The notes beneath the pieces are model-generated. The model was not told where the DNA came from and made no database searches. It worked only from the letters and a program-made list of their open reading frames with translations. A program made the position numbers and the translations under genes. Positions 26,365-40,200 of a stretch of 64,000 nucleotides of DNA are shown piece after piece. The stretch spans positions 26,008,383 to 26,072,382 of the forward strand of contig NC_053119.1 of NCBI RefSeq assembly GCF_010015445.1, read 5' to 3'. The stretch comes from Perca fluviatilis (lineage: Eukaryota > Chordata > Actinopteri > Perciformes > Percidae). How positions within the stretch are numbered: the stretch's first letter is position 1; each line of letters opens with the position of its first letter.

Positions 26365-29300
26365 TTTTTCTAACCTCTATAGTGTCTACTCCGATCTGCA
26401 GTCCTGCTGAGCGCTCAAAGTTCCCTTCTCTCCTTAGATATTCATATCTGTCAAAACAAATAATATACACACACATCACTTGGAAGCCTTAAAAATGTTC
26501 TGAAAGATTTCAAAATGTATTTAAAGTCCTATTCCATGGCCGATTGTGTTGCATTCACAAACCTGGGCACACTGCTTTCTCTGAGTGCCTGCTCCACGTC
26601 CATGTCTTCACTCTCAAAGTCGACAATGATGATGCTGAAATTGTCATCCTTCGTCTGGTGATGAAGATTCTCCATGTCAGAGATAAACTGCTGTACCCAG
26701 CGAGCCTGGTTTTTCACTGAAGGACAGTAAGAACAACGGGAAAAGTGAAGGGAAAAATGAGTAGAAAACAAAGTTTGAATAATCTTAGTTTAACAGTTGC
26801 TTCTATATAGGGCTGGACGATTAATCGAAAAGTTATCGACATCGACATTCTGAAGCTGTTATCGACGTATTTTTCCCATTTATTTTTGTTGATAGGCCAA
26901 CTTTCTCCTTAAAAATATTCTCCCATGTGTGCAGGGTCCGAAATTAACACTCGGGCCGACACGCACACAGACTGGCGCACACACCAGCCACTACCTTCTG
27001 TTTACTGCTAGCTAGCGTTTACCTCAGGCTAATTCATTAGCTAGTAAGTGGCGATTTTTGGAAGACAGCCTTCCAAAAGAAAGCACAATGAAATGAAATG
27101 TTAACCAATCATTAACCGTTGACCGACAAGCAGGAAACAGAGTCCCAGTTCACCCGTCCGGGAGGCTCTGACACACTCTCCGCACTCTGTGTCCGCGGAC
27201 ACCTGTAGGCTTGTACCGGTGTTGATGTTTTGTGCGTTGTCGGACACATGCAACCACTTGCAAACACCACCAACGCTTGCGGGACTGACCCAAGTCTACA
27301 GTGGCCCGCGGCGTGTATGTCCAAGCCTGTCTCCAGCGCCTCCACCTGCAGGTTGTCAGCCTGGTATACTCTGGGACGGACGATTTAACTCGCCGGTCCT
27401 CATCAATATAGTTTCATGTGTCACGTAGCTCTCCACAAACAGAAAAAAAGAGGAGCTTAAAACACAACTTGCTGGTTCAAAGTTAGGACTACCAAGTTAA
27501 TTAGCAGTTAAGAAATAGATTGTATAGCCTATATACATTTTTATTATGCAAAAGATGTTTTTTAAAACTTTATACAAAAAAATAGAAAAACGCAACTGTC
27601 CGTCGTCGAATCACAAAAAAGTGATTTTGAGTTTAGGTCATATCGTGCAGCCCTACTTCTATACCATTTATTCAGTTTTGAAAGTTAACCGAAGTCCCCC
27701 TTTTGACTGACCTGGCACCACAAAGTGCACCATGACATCTCTCCTCCACTGCAGCATGACCGGCTGGCAGAGCAGAGGCTTAGCATAGGCTGTGCTCCAG
27801 GGGGTCGCTCCGGGCCGGGCGGGGGACCTGGTGGAGGGAGGGGCCGGTGGGGTGGTGAGGCTGGATGTGGCAGCTGATGGGGCCGAAGCTGGTGCCGAGG
27901 CCGGGGCAAAGTCAGTGTTCTCTAGACTTTCCTCTCCCTGCCTGCCGCGGTGGAGCAGCAGGTAGATGTATTCTGACAGACGCACCACGCTGCGGCCTCT
28001 CTCCATTAGCTCCAGCTCCACGAGGTAACGGTTCCCTCTCGCCGAATCGCGCCGCTTCTCAACGTTGACGATTCGCAGCAGGGTGTAGATCCTGGGGCAG
28101 AGACAGAAAAAAAGCTTAAGAAAGCACAGAGAGGTTGTACATGTTCTAAATTATAATATGAAAGAGAGAGAGAGAATGCAAATATAAAACACTATTTCTA
28201 ATATCACTCTCACAGCGGCATTGTTTGACTGTAGGCAGATCACTTAAAAAAAGCAGCTACTCGCGGCGAGTGAAGTCAGCATGGTGTGATTTAGGACAAA
28301 AATGAAAACAGAGGGGCCAAGCTACTTTACACAAATAACAAATGCTGCTGCAGAAAATGGTAATCAGCACAGAGAGGACTGCTAACGTGAAGTCAAAGCA
28401 CCGGGGCATGACCAATGTTCTCGGTAAAATTACTTCTTGCTTTACATAATGGTTTGCATAAGAAACCACATCTGAACTTACAAAGTTCCAGGGAAACATA
28501 AGCCTTCTTTTAGTCTCACACTATTCCTACTTCCTCCCCCTTATACTCACCCTCCGTTACGTTCGTTGAGTTTCTCCATGTACTGCGCCAGCACATCCAC
28601 CACCTCACTCTCTGCCAGCTGGAGGTTGCCAGACACATTGCAGCGCAGGTCGTTCCAGTCAGAGCGCAGCAGCTCAAAGTCCATCGGATTGACTGAGAAG
28701 GTCCTCTGCCAGTTGATGCTCTCCTCTGCCCAACCTGGCCGCACCTCGACCTCCTCGTAGCTGTAGTCCGACATCTCGCCCTCCTCTGGTTCTGGCTCGG
28801 GGTCAATGTCGGGGTCAGGATTGGAGCGGTTTGTATCCTGGTCCTGTTCTGCCGGGTTGGGGTCCGGGTCTGGCTGCTGCTGGGACTCTGTGATCTCAGA
28901 GGTCCTGAGGTAAGAGGTGACCCTTGTCTGACTTTGGAGCGTGTTTTCTGTGGAGTTGAACCTTTGCTGGGTAACCGGAGGTGGATCTTTGTGATGGGTT
29001 AGCGGGTTGCCTTTTCTGGGCACATCAGCAGTGACAGTAGTCTTTAAATCCCATTGCTCCTCTTTCCTCTTGCCTTTGTCTGGTTGCTTTGCCTCGGCTG
29101 CCCTGTTGCCAGACTTCTGTACGCTTTCATTCTGTATGTTGATACTTCCATTGTGATGCTTACCTTCTTTTGTGGGTGGATTGGGCCAGAGCTGAGGGGC
29201 ACTAACAATACTTCTGCCTCCGGTTATGCCTCTCCCAGCATGTCCTTTGGCATCCAGGTTGACCAGCCTTGTGGTCTTCCCAGTTTGGTACAGAAAGACC

Positions 29301-32300
29301 CCCGGGAACACCTCTCTAGGGTGGCGAGATGCTCTCTCCTCCCTCCTCTCTCGACGCTGCTCCCTCTCCCTCTCCCTGTCCCTCTCCCTCTCCTTGGCAG
29401 TGCGAGGCCTGGTGATGTAGATCTTGTTCTCTTCCCTCTTCTCCTTCTTGTTTCCAGCGAGCTTGTTGTTTTGGTTATCATGGAAGTTGTTGCTATGGGC
29501 GGAGTTGCTGAGGATCTGCTTGGCTCGGCTGGCAAGGGCAGAGAAGGAGGACTTTTGGGGGAAAAGGAGTGAAGACTTGCTCAGTTTAGGCAGAGTCTCA
29601 ACTCCCTTCTCTCCTCCTCCTCCTTCTCCTCCTCCTCCACCACCTGTTCCTCCTCCTTTCCTGCCAGGGCTCAACTCTGCAGGACCGGTGCGAATCCAAG
29701 ACAGGGAGCGACCCCGGACCACACTGTCCATGTCAGGCTGAGGGCCCCTGGGTTGGGGCTCTTCAAATCCCTTCCTCGTGTCTTGTCTAATGTTTGTGTG
29801 ATCTCTTCCCCAGTCTCTGTCAATATCCCTACCCATCTGTCCATCACTGTGAGGAAAGTGTCTCCTTTCTCTGCGGCGTATGATACTGTCGACTGCTCCA
29901 TCCTCCTCTTCATCAGGGTCCTCCTCCTCTTCTTCCCCTTCTCTGCCAGCTGGTGTGGGCGCAGGCTTCGAGTGCAGATGGGAGGGGTTGGAGGTGTGGC
30001 TGGTCTGGCTGGGATGAGAGGGCTTCTTGGGTGACTGCGTGCCAACGATCTCTGCCTCGTCCTCTACATCTACCACCTCTTCTTCATCGAGGAAATCTGG
30101 AGACGTGTGAAGGAGACACAAAGTTGAAAGAGTGTGTGTGTGTGTGTATGTGTGTGTGTGTGTGTGTGTGTACATGCGTGTATATATGTGTGACTGTGCG
30201 AGGATCAACGAATGTGTATCTCTGTAAATTATTAGTTACCATCTGGGTTGGGGAAGAAGAACGGTCTGTCATCTTCCTCCTCATCCATCTTCATATATTT
30301 GTAGAAACCAAACCTGGCAGACAAAAGAGAAGGCAACAAACACCCATAAACACACACACACATTCAAAAAAGGTTGACATTTCAATGTGCCTTGCAGCAC
30401 AATAAACTTAATCTCTTGGAGAGAGGTCGCATGAATCACTGCCATCAAATTCACAGACACTTGAGCAGTTATTCAGCATAATCAGTGTACTCTCTCATAT
30501 ATACAAGACAGAGACAAATGGTCCCTTAGCTCTCAAAAAGATAAAGGCAATAATGTCCTTACTTCTCCAAGTAGATAGGGGACTCTCTGTAGAAACACTT
30601 GTTCTCTCGCTCCATATGGGTGAGGCGTGTGAAGTCATTGGGGTAAACGAAGGACAGATAGACCTGAAGAAAAGTTAAAAGTCTGTCAAAACTGCAATGA
30701 GCTCAGAAAACACTGATAAGGGAGTTAATTCTTATTTAGCAGTACTGTATGAGGATAAGATAAACACCAGCGTTTAATCAAAATCAGCCACTTACTCTAC
30801 AAAATGCTGTATTTTGGTGATTCAAATCTAAAATGGATTTTTTTTTTTTTGGCTCTCGTTTTCACTTATCTCCGCAGCTGCTGCAGTAACTCATGTTGTC
30901 CTAAAGGGGGGAGCAGCGCTCAACACTATCTACCAGCTGCTTCCTCAGTGTGTTTTGATACAACAAACAGGAGAGTCCAAACCAGCATGGACTTAGCTTC
31001 TCTGCTCTTTTGTTCTCTGTGCAGTTGATTATTACGCTGACTCTGTAAGGGGATACTTTTAGCAGGTTCAAATAATACTGTTTTTTTTTTCGATTATTTT
31101 TGGGCCATTTTTGGCCTTTATTGATAGGACAGCTGAAGACAGAAAAGGGGATAGAGAGGGGGAATGACATGCAGCAAAGGGCCACGGGTGGGACTCAAAC
31201 CCAGGGCTGCTGCCAGAGGTCTAATTTTGGTCTCTCACACATACTGACACACACTAAAAAAATCATCACACATCCTGAGCGGCGGGTCTTTTTCTGACTC
31301 AAAGTGGAGGTGACTTACAAATTGGAGGCCCTGGTATCTGGCGATGGGAAAATCTTTGACGACATAGGTTGGAGAGTAGAGACAGGCCGGAAGAACGTTT
31401 TCCAGTCGGGAGGGGTCGATCATAGGAGCTGAGGAGAGAGGAGAAAAAGAGAAGGGGAGGTAAATATTTGAGATCAGGTTACAAACAAATACGTAAATGG
31501 ATATTCTGGTATCAACAAACTCAAGACTCAGAAAGCTGAAAGATGTTCAGGGCAATAACAAAAACGAGGAGGAAAACACACAAAAAATGGAACATAGCCA
31601 GATAGACGAAATTACAGTCTGAATACAGCTAAACTGACAGCCAGAGATACTTTTAGCCAGACAGTCAATCATTCACTTAGAGAAAAAGAGACAGGCCACA
31701 AAATCAGGATGAGGACAGAAAAAGGGGACAGCCTGAAACGATGACGGGCAGATTTACTGCTGTAGAAGGTGTCCCTGGGGTCCGGCTTTAGCATATCCGC
31801 TCCGTGCTGCACAATGCCGCCTCTCTCCAAACCCTGGTGCTGAGCCTCCTCTGGGAGACGGATGTGACTGGCCAAGGTCTGGGGGATGTGGTCCACACTG
31901 TTCATCTTCAGATTGGACTCGTCTGAAAAACACAGAGACAGAGAGATACAGAGTGAGGCAGAGATGATGTAGTAAAGGGGAAGAGAGAGAACAGTATTTC
32001 ACTCTCCGTTTTGATTATCTTAACGCTGGATACATTTTCCGTTAGCCGTTGGAAGTAAAATTACACATTATTTGTGTCATAGTCATCATAAATCTTTACC
32101 GACCACGAAAAGATCAAGCATGGGGAGAAATAAGAGACAGGGAGGAAGGAAACAAAGGAAGAGGAGGAGAGCTGCAACAAAAGCTGAATTGAGAGAATTA
32201 GAAAAAAGTTGGAAAAAAAACAAATACAGAGCAGAGCAGAGTCATAATTATACCAATCGATGGCAGGGAAGGAGGAGAGAGCATCTGTGATTAATGGCAT

Positions 32301-35300
32301 GTCATGTCAAGAGCAATGCCTGATGGGAGAAATGCTTTCTAATTAACAGGGTGGTCAGCATCATTTTTATCCTCCAGAGGGTGGAGTGTGCACATTTGGT
32401 CTGTGTGTGTGTGTGTGTGTGTCTCTGTACGCACACGGTACACAGACAAAAGCCTCTTTTTAGATTTCCTTTCTTCAAACAGCAAGACATCTGTTGATCA
32501 CATACCTGGTTTACACTACACACAAGCCTGGCCAAGACTAACCAATTATCCATGTTACTGTAATCCTCAAACGAAGCAAACAAGGAAAACAACACAACTC
32601 TTCTTCTCTTACTTCTGATTAATGTCTTTCATGTTGCACAGATCTAATCAGGTTGTAATAAAAAATACAGCATTATTTCTGTATGGTACAGATATCATCC
32701 ACATTATATACCATGCAAATATGACAACAATTTTATAGTTTTGTGCTCATTTTTTGTGCTTACAATTCCTGGTCTCTGTAGTAAATGTCTATGTGTGTAT
32801 GGTGGTGTAAATTCATGAACAGCTACCATCTGGGTTGCGCTTTTACTGTATGTGCAACACAAGGTATAATATCACACTACTAAAGAGATGTATTTGGCAA
32901 GAAACCTTGAGGAATTATTTTGGAGCTGTATTCAACTGCCCTGCAAATTAAAATATTATGTTCCATGAACAATTAATTACCTTGATATACTGTGAATGAT
33001 CCTATCATTTGTAAAAATCCAATAACACACACTTAAACTGTCTATAGGATTTTTTTTTGCCACGGAGATGGATATTGAGAAAACCATCGGGATAAGATAC
33101 TACATTCTGGAAATATTCAATAATTTAAAAGTCTACAAGATACAGTAAGTGCTTACACGGATGGTAAAACAAATGCACTCTACCGTACCAGTTTGGCACA
33201 ATTATTCCTAGTTTTCCAGAAAATTAATCTGAGCAGAAAAAGTTAGTTAAAAATCACTTCACATTCAAAATATGTATGGACTTACATTTTGTTGTTGAGG
33301 TGATGAGAATGTGGCTCATAGTTTGGCCATGAACTGAAAAATCGTATTAAGCGCTACAACACACAATGATGTTAATTGAAAGCCAACCACATGTATCACT
33401 GGGAAAGCCTATGCATGTTTCTCTCTGTCAAACGGGAATGAATATCAAATACTTTCCACAGTGAGAGAACGGAGAAACCCAGTAAGATAGAGAGCATGAC
33501 ATACAGGCAGAAGTAGGGATGGATGGGTGGAGGGAGACAGATGAGGAGATGGTAATGTTTGAATCCAGCAGTTGACCTCATATACTGTACAAGGCCTCCT
33601 TCACTTTCGTAGCCTTTCGTTAACAAGAAGGCATACATCCCTAGCAACCTGCAGCTTTGCCCATAATGACAACTCCACACATCATTCTCTGTGCAGCTGG
33701 CATATTCCTTTGTTAACGATACTGAATCCCTGTGACACACTGCTATTCTTGGAGCTACCGAGGATAGACATCTACTCGGGAGCTAGTGCTCTCATCTCTG
33801 CTACAAATGGCACCTATGGAGGAAAAATAGATTCTATTACATTCTGTATCTTCTCTTTGGCCCGACATAGAGAAGACATGCCATGCTCTCAAAGCGACAA
33901 ACTGCAGCTTCCCTATGAGAAGAAACTAAATAAGAAATAAGGGAAAAAGTTTTAAGCCGTAAGTTTTAGACAATAAATGGAAGTTTGTTTGATGGAGAAG
34001 AAAGAAGCACATATTGGTTCAAAAAAGGCAGATTCTCTGACATTAAACTACTGATCGATACCAGACTAGACTAATGAAGTTAGTTTTATAGCACCATTTC
34101 CTGTTTCTAGTTGGCAAGCTCTCGGCTAAACTAAAAGAATATAAAAAAAAAAGAGAGACAGAAATACGTCTCTATCGTTAAAGAGTCCCATGTGTATCCT
34201 AGCCAGTCAAGTCCATTTTAAAATTCATCATGTTTATTTCATTTCCAAGACAAGATGACAGAACCGCTTTTCATGCAGCTCTTACCTGTGTACAGGGAGA
34301 TGTAGGCTGAGTCTATCACTTCATATTTCAGACCAGGGAGGAACGGACGCCACTGTGTGTGAAAGCAAAGGGAGAGAAAAGGGGTGAGTGAGAGAAGAAA
34401 ACTAAATGTCAACATGTGGGAAGTATAAGGTGAGCAGAAATCGTCCATCACTGTTTGCAGGCTAAACTGTGACACTCCCGGTGCTATTGATATTAGCAAC
34501 ATCACAGGATCGATCTGATGCTGGGTTTTTGTATAAACACACTTAGCCAGATAGGGAAGGGAGGAAGCAGAAGGGGGGAAAACGTGTGAACAGAGAACAA
34601 GAAACCTGAGGCTGTAAGGGGTAAGGAAGGAAGGGAGGTATGAGCAAACAAGCAAAAAAACAAAAACAAAAAACTGAGAAAATAGACTGTGAGCAGAGGG
34701 AGAACAGAGCCGTGACAAGGAGGCGTGAAGAGGAAGATCTAGTAATGACCTGAAAACAGAGAGAAGCATGAGGAGAAAAATAAAGAGAGAACGAGAGAGA
34801 GAGAAGCTACAATTCTTTTAAAATAGATTTGCCAATTACCACGTCACTTCTGGTTACCCAGGATATAATCACAGGAGACAGGTCATTTTCCAACCCTCGG
34901 GTTGAGAATACAAATATAAACACCCTCCTTAGGCTCATGCAAATGCCTCCACATGTATATGCAAAACAAACACGCATATACACACAAATGAACTGTTTTG
35001 TCATTCATGCAGCACAGATTGCTAAATGTAAAAGCCCAATCCAAGATTTGTTTTGCACAATATCTATATTGTATGCTGATCCTTCACACCCAATGCTGAC
35101 AAATGCACACAAAGGGACACACGGCCAAACAAGTGCACGTATAGAAAAGAACAACAAGGACACAGTGCGACATCATGCTGAGCAGCAGCAGCAGGGAGCG
35201 GCTCAGCAGGCCACCCAAGGCCTCAGCATTGTGTTATTATTTCAGGGTGATTGGCCTCAAGGACAAGGCAGACGGCTGTCAAAGCCTGACTCAAGGAAGG

Positions 35301-37242
35301 ACAAAAAAGTGGAGACCACATATGAGTAGTAACTTAACAGGTGTAGTTTCACTCACAGCCAAATCACACTACAAACAGCAAGTCAGAGTTCAACCATCCC
35401 AAATTCGATTTGAATATTAAAAACAACAGTGTTTTGTGTGAAAATGTGTGTGTGTGTGTGTGTGTGTGTGTACAGATGCGTCCGCTGTGAAATAGTGTTG
35501 ACACGGAGCAGCAGGAAGAAGCAGAGGCCTGCTCACTGGCCCCACAAGTTCAACAGAGAGGAAAGAAAATCAATATCCAAGGGAAAATAATAAAAAGTAC
35601 CAACCGCAGAGCAAAATGACAATGGGCAGTCAGCAGTGTTGTTTCATCACATTTTATCATTCTTGGGCCACCCAGTGACATATGAGGTTTTGATATTGTT
35701 TTCATTCAGCTGCCCAAAAGTGGGTGTGTTCATTGCCCGCTGGAGACACGCACGCACACGCACACGCACACGCACACGCACACACACACTTTGCCTCTGG
35801 TTCCATGTTGGGTGGTTCACTTGGTTCACACTTCACCCGAATGTTGGAGGTCTCCACCCGATGCAATCAAAGGCTACTGAAAACAGCAAACATACGCACG
35901 CACGCACGCACGTGTACTTTGTCTCTGGTTCCATCAGACGCAGGTTCTTTTTTACTCCTTGATGATTAGTAGTTTATTGCTTCTGAGAGAGCTGACTGCT
36001 GGCTGCTGTAGTGTTTGTTTCCTTCCATTCAATTGGCTGCTCCAAAGCCTAAGGCACTATGGATATGAAGTTGTTTTGCTGGTGTGACACATAAGAGCTA
36101 ATGACATAATGAAACTACCTGACCTTTCCCAGTATACGTAAAAAAATCTATTCAGATTTCAGGTCCAATAACATTAACAGAAAGAAAACACTTCCATATA
36201 GTGGTCTCGCAGTCCTGTCCTGAATTTTCGAGGGAATAAAGGTGAATCGAATCAGGCAGCTTCAACTAGACAAATGCTGTCCAGCTGCTGTCCATGTCCA
36301 TTTGTTCAATAAAGGACAGAGAGGTTCACTGCGTTGTTTCTATCTGTTCTCTCTCTCTTTCTCTGTCTCACTTGCGTGCCCACCCGGCTTTAAGCCCAAA
36401 TTGGTATAGTGGTAAACAGAGAAAAGTCAGTGGCAGAGAAAGCGGAACAAGACAGATGTTAACAAGCCTGACGACACTTGCCTGAGGGAAAAGGCAGGAA
36501 GAGACTGAGACTTCACTGTTATTTATTTATTTATTTAACCTTAATTTATACAAGGTAGGTTGGATGAGCTTACATGGTCATTCAGAACAGTCCCCCCCTT
36601 TACAGTTACACTGATATTATGAGGGCAGGACTACCTGTAAATTGTTATTAAGGTCACTGCAGTTGCCACATGAACCACTTTCTAAATGTTGGGGACTATG
36701 CAAGATTTAAGGACATGGCAGGGTGATATAAAATTGTACTTTTTGGGAAGAAATCCAGTCAAAAGACCAAAACGGACAATTAATTTATCCTACTAAAAAG
36801 ACTGTGTAGCCAAAGTCTGATGTAGAGCTCCATCGTTGTCCAAAAAACTATTAAAGACACATTAATGAGCCACATGCACTGTTCCTTCGTACCACGAAGA
36901 AGGTCACTGTAGTTCATTTTGAGTTGATTCCATTTACACCTAACCTGACAAGCCGGATTGTTTGTTAAAACAGAACCATCTGAGAAGCCGTCATTGGAAA
37001 CTGTTTGGAAAAGGAAAGGCACTTTCAAAAAAATACCTGGCAGGTGATTGGATGAACCATCTGTCTATCACGCCCGCTATTGTTGTTTTGAATGAACGAA
37101 CAGTTGTGGCCATCACACACACCTAAACCCTGCCTGTTGCTGCCAGTAGCTACTCAAAGGGAGTTTGGCCCAAAGCTGCTCGGACATAAACACATTACTT
37201 AAAGTCGGACAAAATGGATTTTTGTGTGATGTGTGATATGTG

Positions 37243-37275
<33 letters not shown>

Positions 37276-40200
37276 TATTTATATAGCACTTTACAAAATC
37301 CAGCAGGTATCCAAAGTGCTTAACATCAGAAACACGTCATACAATAGAAAGAATGAACATAGAAAACAGTAAAATCAGAAAAGGTTACACAGAAACAAAA
37401 GAATGAAATTGTCACACCACTGCTACGTATTAAAGGCCAGACGAAACAGATACGTTTTGAGTTTGGACCTAAAAAGAGCTACATCTGTGATAGTGCGAAT
37501 ATCAGGGGTAACTTGTTCCAGAGTCTCGGGGCAGCAACTGCAAAAGCCTGATCACCCCAACGTTTATACCTTGACCTAGGCACTTCTAAAACTCGCTGAT
37601 TTGAAGAACGCAAAGACCGGTTGTGCTCCCGCAAAGTTAAAATATCAGACAAATACTCTGGGGCCAGACCATTTAAGGCCTTAAAAGCAAACAACAAAAT
37701 CTTAAAATCTATTCTAAAACGCACAGGGAGCCAATGTAGAGTGTGGAGAACGGGAGTAATATGTGCATGTCTAGATGTATTTGTTAAAAAGCGAGCAGCA
37801 GCATTTTGTACAAGTTGAAGACGTGAGATGGAGGTTTGATTCAGACCAACATAAAGAGCATTACAGTAATCTAATCTTGAACTGATAAGAGCATGGATCG
37901 CCTTTTCTAGATCATGCCTGTTCAGGAAAGGCTTAACTTTAGCCAAGAGACGTAGCTGGAAAAAGCTCATTCTAACAACATTACTGATCTGCTTGTCAAA
38001 TTTCATGCTGCAATCAAAAGTGACCCCCAAGTTTTTGACAGATGACCTAGTGTAGGACGCCAGAGCTCCCAGATTCAAAGCTGGACCATCTTGCGTGGCT
38101 GAAGCACTGAAAATAATACACTCCGTTTTATCTTCATTCAATTTAAGAAAGTTTTCTGAAAGCCACAACTTAATATCAGCGATACAACTAAGCAGGGAAT
38201 GTAGTGCAACACCGTCATTAGCTTTCATAGGCAAATAGATTTGCAAATCATCTGCGTAACAATGAAATGACAGGTTATGCTTTCCTATAATAGCCCCTAA
38301 AGGCTGATCCCACAATTCCCGCGTGATCTTGTGATATCGTGAAAATCCAGCTGCCGTGCTAGGTAAACATACACCGTCCTGTAGCTGTAAATACTCACTA
38401 GCGCACCAAATGTGTATCAATCCACGGCTGAAAATAGTCCTGAACAAATGCACTATTTGATCCTGTTTAAGTAATGTTTGCTTCAAAACTACAGTGGCTG
38501 GCTGTTTTAGGAAATCACTTGGCATTTGTCAAAAATAAAACTACATATTTGTGACCAAACTTTCAAAATGTAAATCTTCAGTTGGACTGAATTGGGTTGG
38601 TAATATAATCTATATGATGATATAAATATAGTTGCTGACAGACATAAAATACAGAATTATCCAAGCTGTCAAAGTTGAGTTGAGAGACAAAGGATCTTGA
38701 AAAGTGGGCCAAGGCTAGATACGGGATAGAAGAGGCAAATATTGCTTCAGGAAGGCTTGTTTGTTTTCAGGGTTATGGTTCAGTCAGGGAAAGTGGATGG
38801 AGAAAGAGAGAAGAAGACAAACAAGGCAGTGCGAGAATAAGACAGCGGCAAGTGGACTCCAAAAAAGGCTTTGGGGCTTTGACTTGAGAGGCTTGCAGGG
38901 TTTGACACATATGGCTCATTTTTGACAATATGTATTGTTGTAATCCTTCTCAAACACATGAGGTGATGGATCTCTGTAGATGGAGTTATAGAAAGTTCAC
39001 TTGAAGTCCACTACAATATATACTGCGGAGACAAGGTGCAAAACAATCACCGGACAGGAATAGAGTGGAGATTGTTACTGAGTTGAAGGAAAGAGACACA
39101 GTTCTCACTATTGCCAGAACAGTTAATAAGTCTTATAAACCTTCCTTCACCCACTATTAGTCTGTGATCACCCATTTGACACACTTTTGAGTTTGAATGA
39201 AGGGGAGAACACAGCACAAGCACTCTCGTCTTTGTGTCTCGGTTGCCAGACAACTGTTTGGCCCTAGAAAAAGTGACTTCATTGAGAATAACATGTTGCT
39301 AATAAGCCAAGAATTATGCCCTGTAGTTGTGATGCAAAAAAGTTAAAGTGACAGCTAACAAGCTAATGAGAGTACACATTAATAACCTTTGAGTGTTCAT
39401 CTCTCTCTCCTTTGGCTAGGTATAGAGGAAAGTGGCAGCTAGTCCTGATACGTAGAAACACACTGTATGTAGCAACAGTTTGTGTGATCAGAAACCAGTA
39501 GCTGTCAACATGTGTAAAATAGGTTCTATGTAATCTGACTTAGAGCTGTTTTTGGTAACTAACATTAATTATGAATAATTAAAGTAATACTTCGACATTT
39601 TTGGAAATATGCTTTTATTGCGAAGAGTTAGATGAGAAGATCGATACCACTTTCATGTCTGTACGGTAAACATGAAGCTACCTCCAGCAGCCAGCTTCGA
39701 TGTCGCACTGACCGCTACAAGAAATCATTCCTGCCACATTCCATAAAAATGTACAACAATTCACAGCTATGTGTGAGATAACACTGTCATTACCTCACAC
39801 ATAGCACAATATTGCACTATTATGCTACTTGCACACTGGTCACTTCATATTTAATATCTACTATTATAATTGTTTTTATTTTGTGATATATATACTATGT
39901 ATGTAGGTTGTAAATTTTATTCTACACTTGTATATACATGTACACTCTTGTTCATTCATCTAAGTATATTTTTCAGTAGTTTTATTTCATCTTATTTTTA
40001 TCTTATTTATTATTTCTAGTATATTTCTTGTATTTTTGGTTTGTGTGTGAGCGAGTACAGTATGTGTGTTGTGTATGTCCTTGGTAACTTGCTACTTGTA
40101 ACAGAGTAATTTCCCAATTTGGGATTAATAAAGTCTATCTATCTATCTATCTATCTATCTATCGATCTATCTATCTATCTGTTAGCTTAGCATAAAGCTA

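Noticed and set aside
29054..29572. 172-residue open frame on the plus strand
   Set aside because: Antisense to the large b4galnt4 exon; Leu/Ser-rich because the sense strand is Glu/Arg-rich.
35750..35912. CRISPR-like regular repeats
   Set aside because: The repeats are CACACG/CACG microsatellites with no spacers of uniform length; this is vertebrate nuclear DNA.
38316..38525. Upstream part of the L2 open frame as LINE protein
   Set aside because: Residues before PLGAII do not resemble a reverse transcriptase; the frame simply continues into flanking intron by chance.
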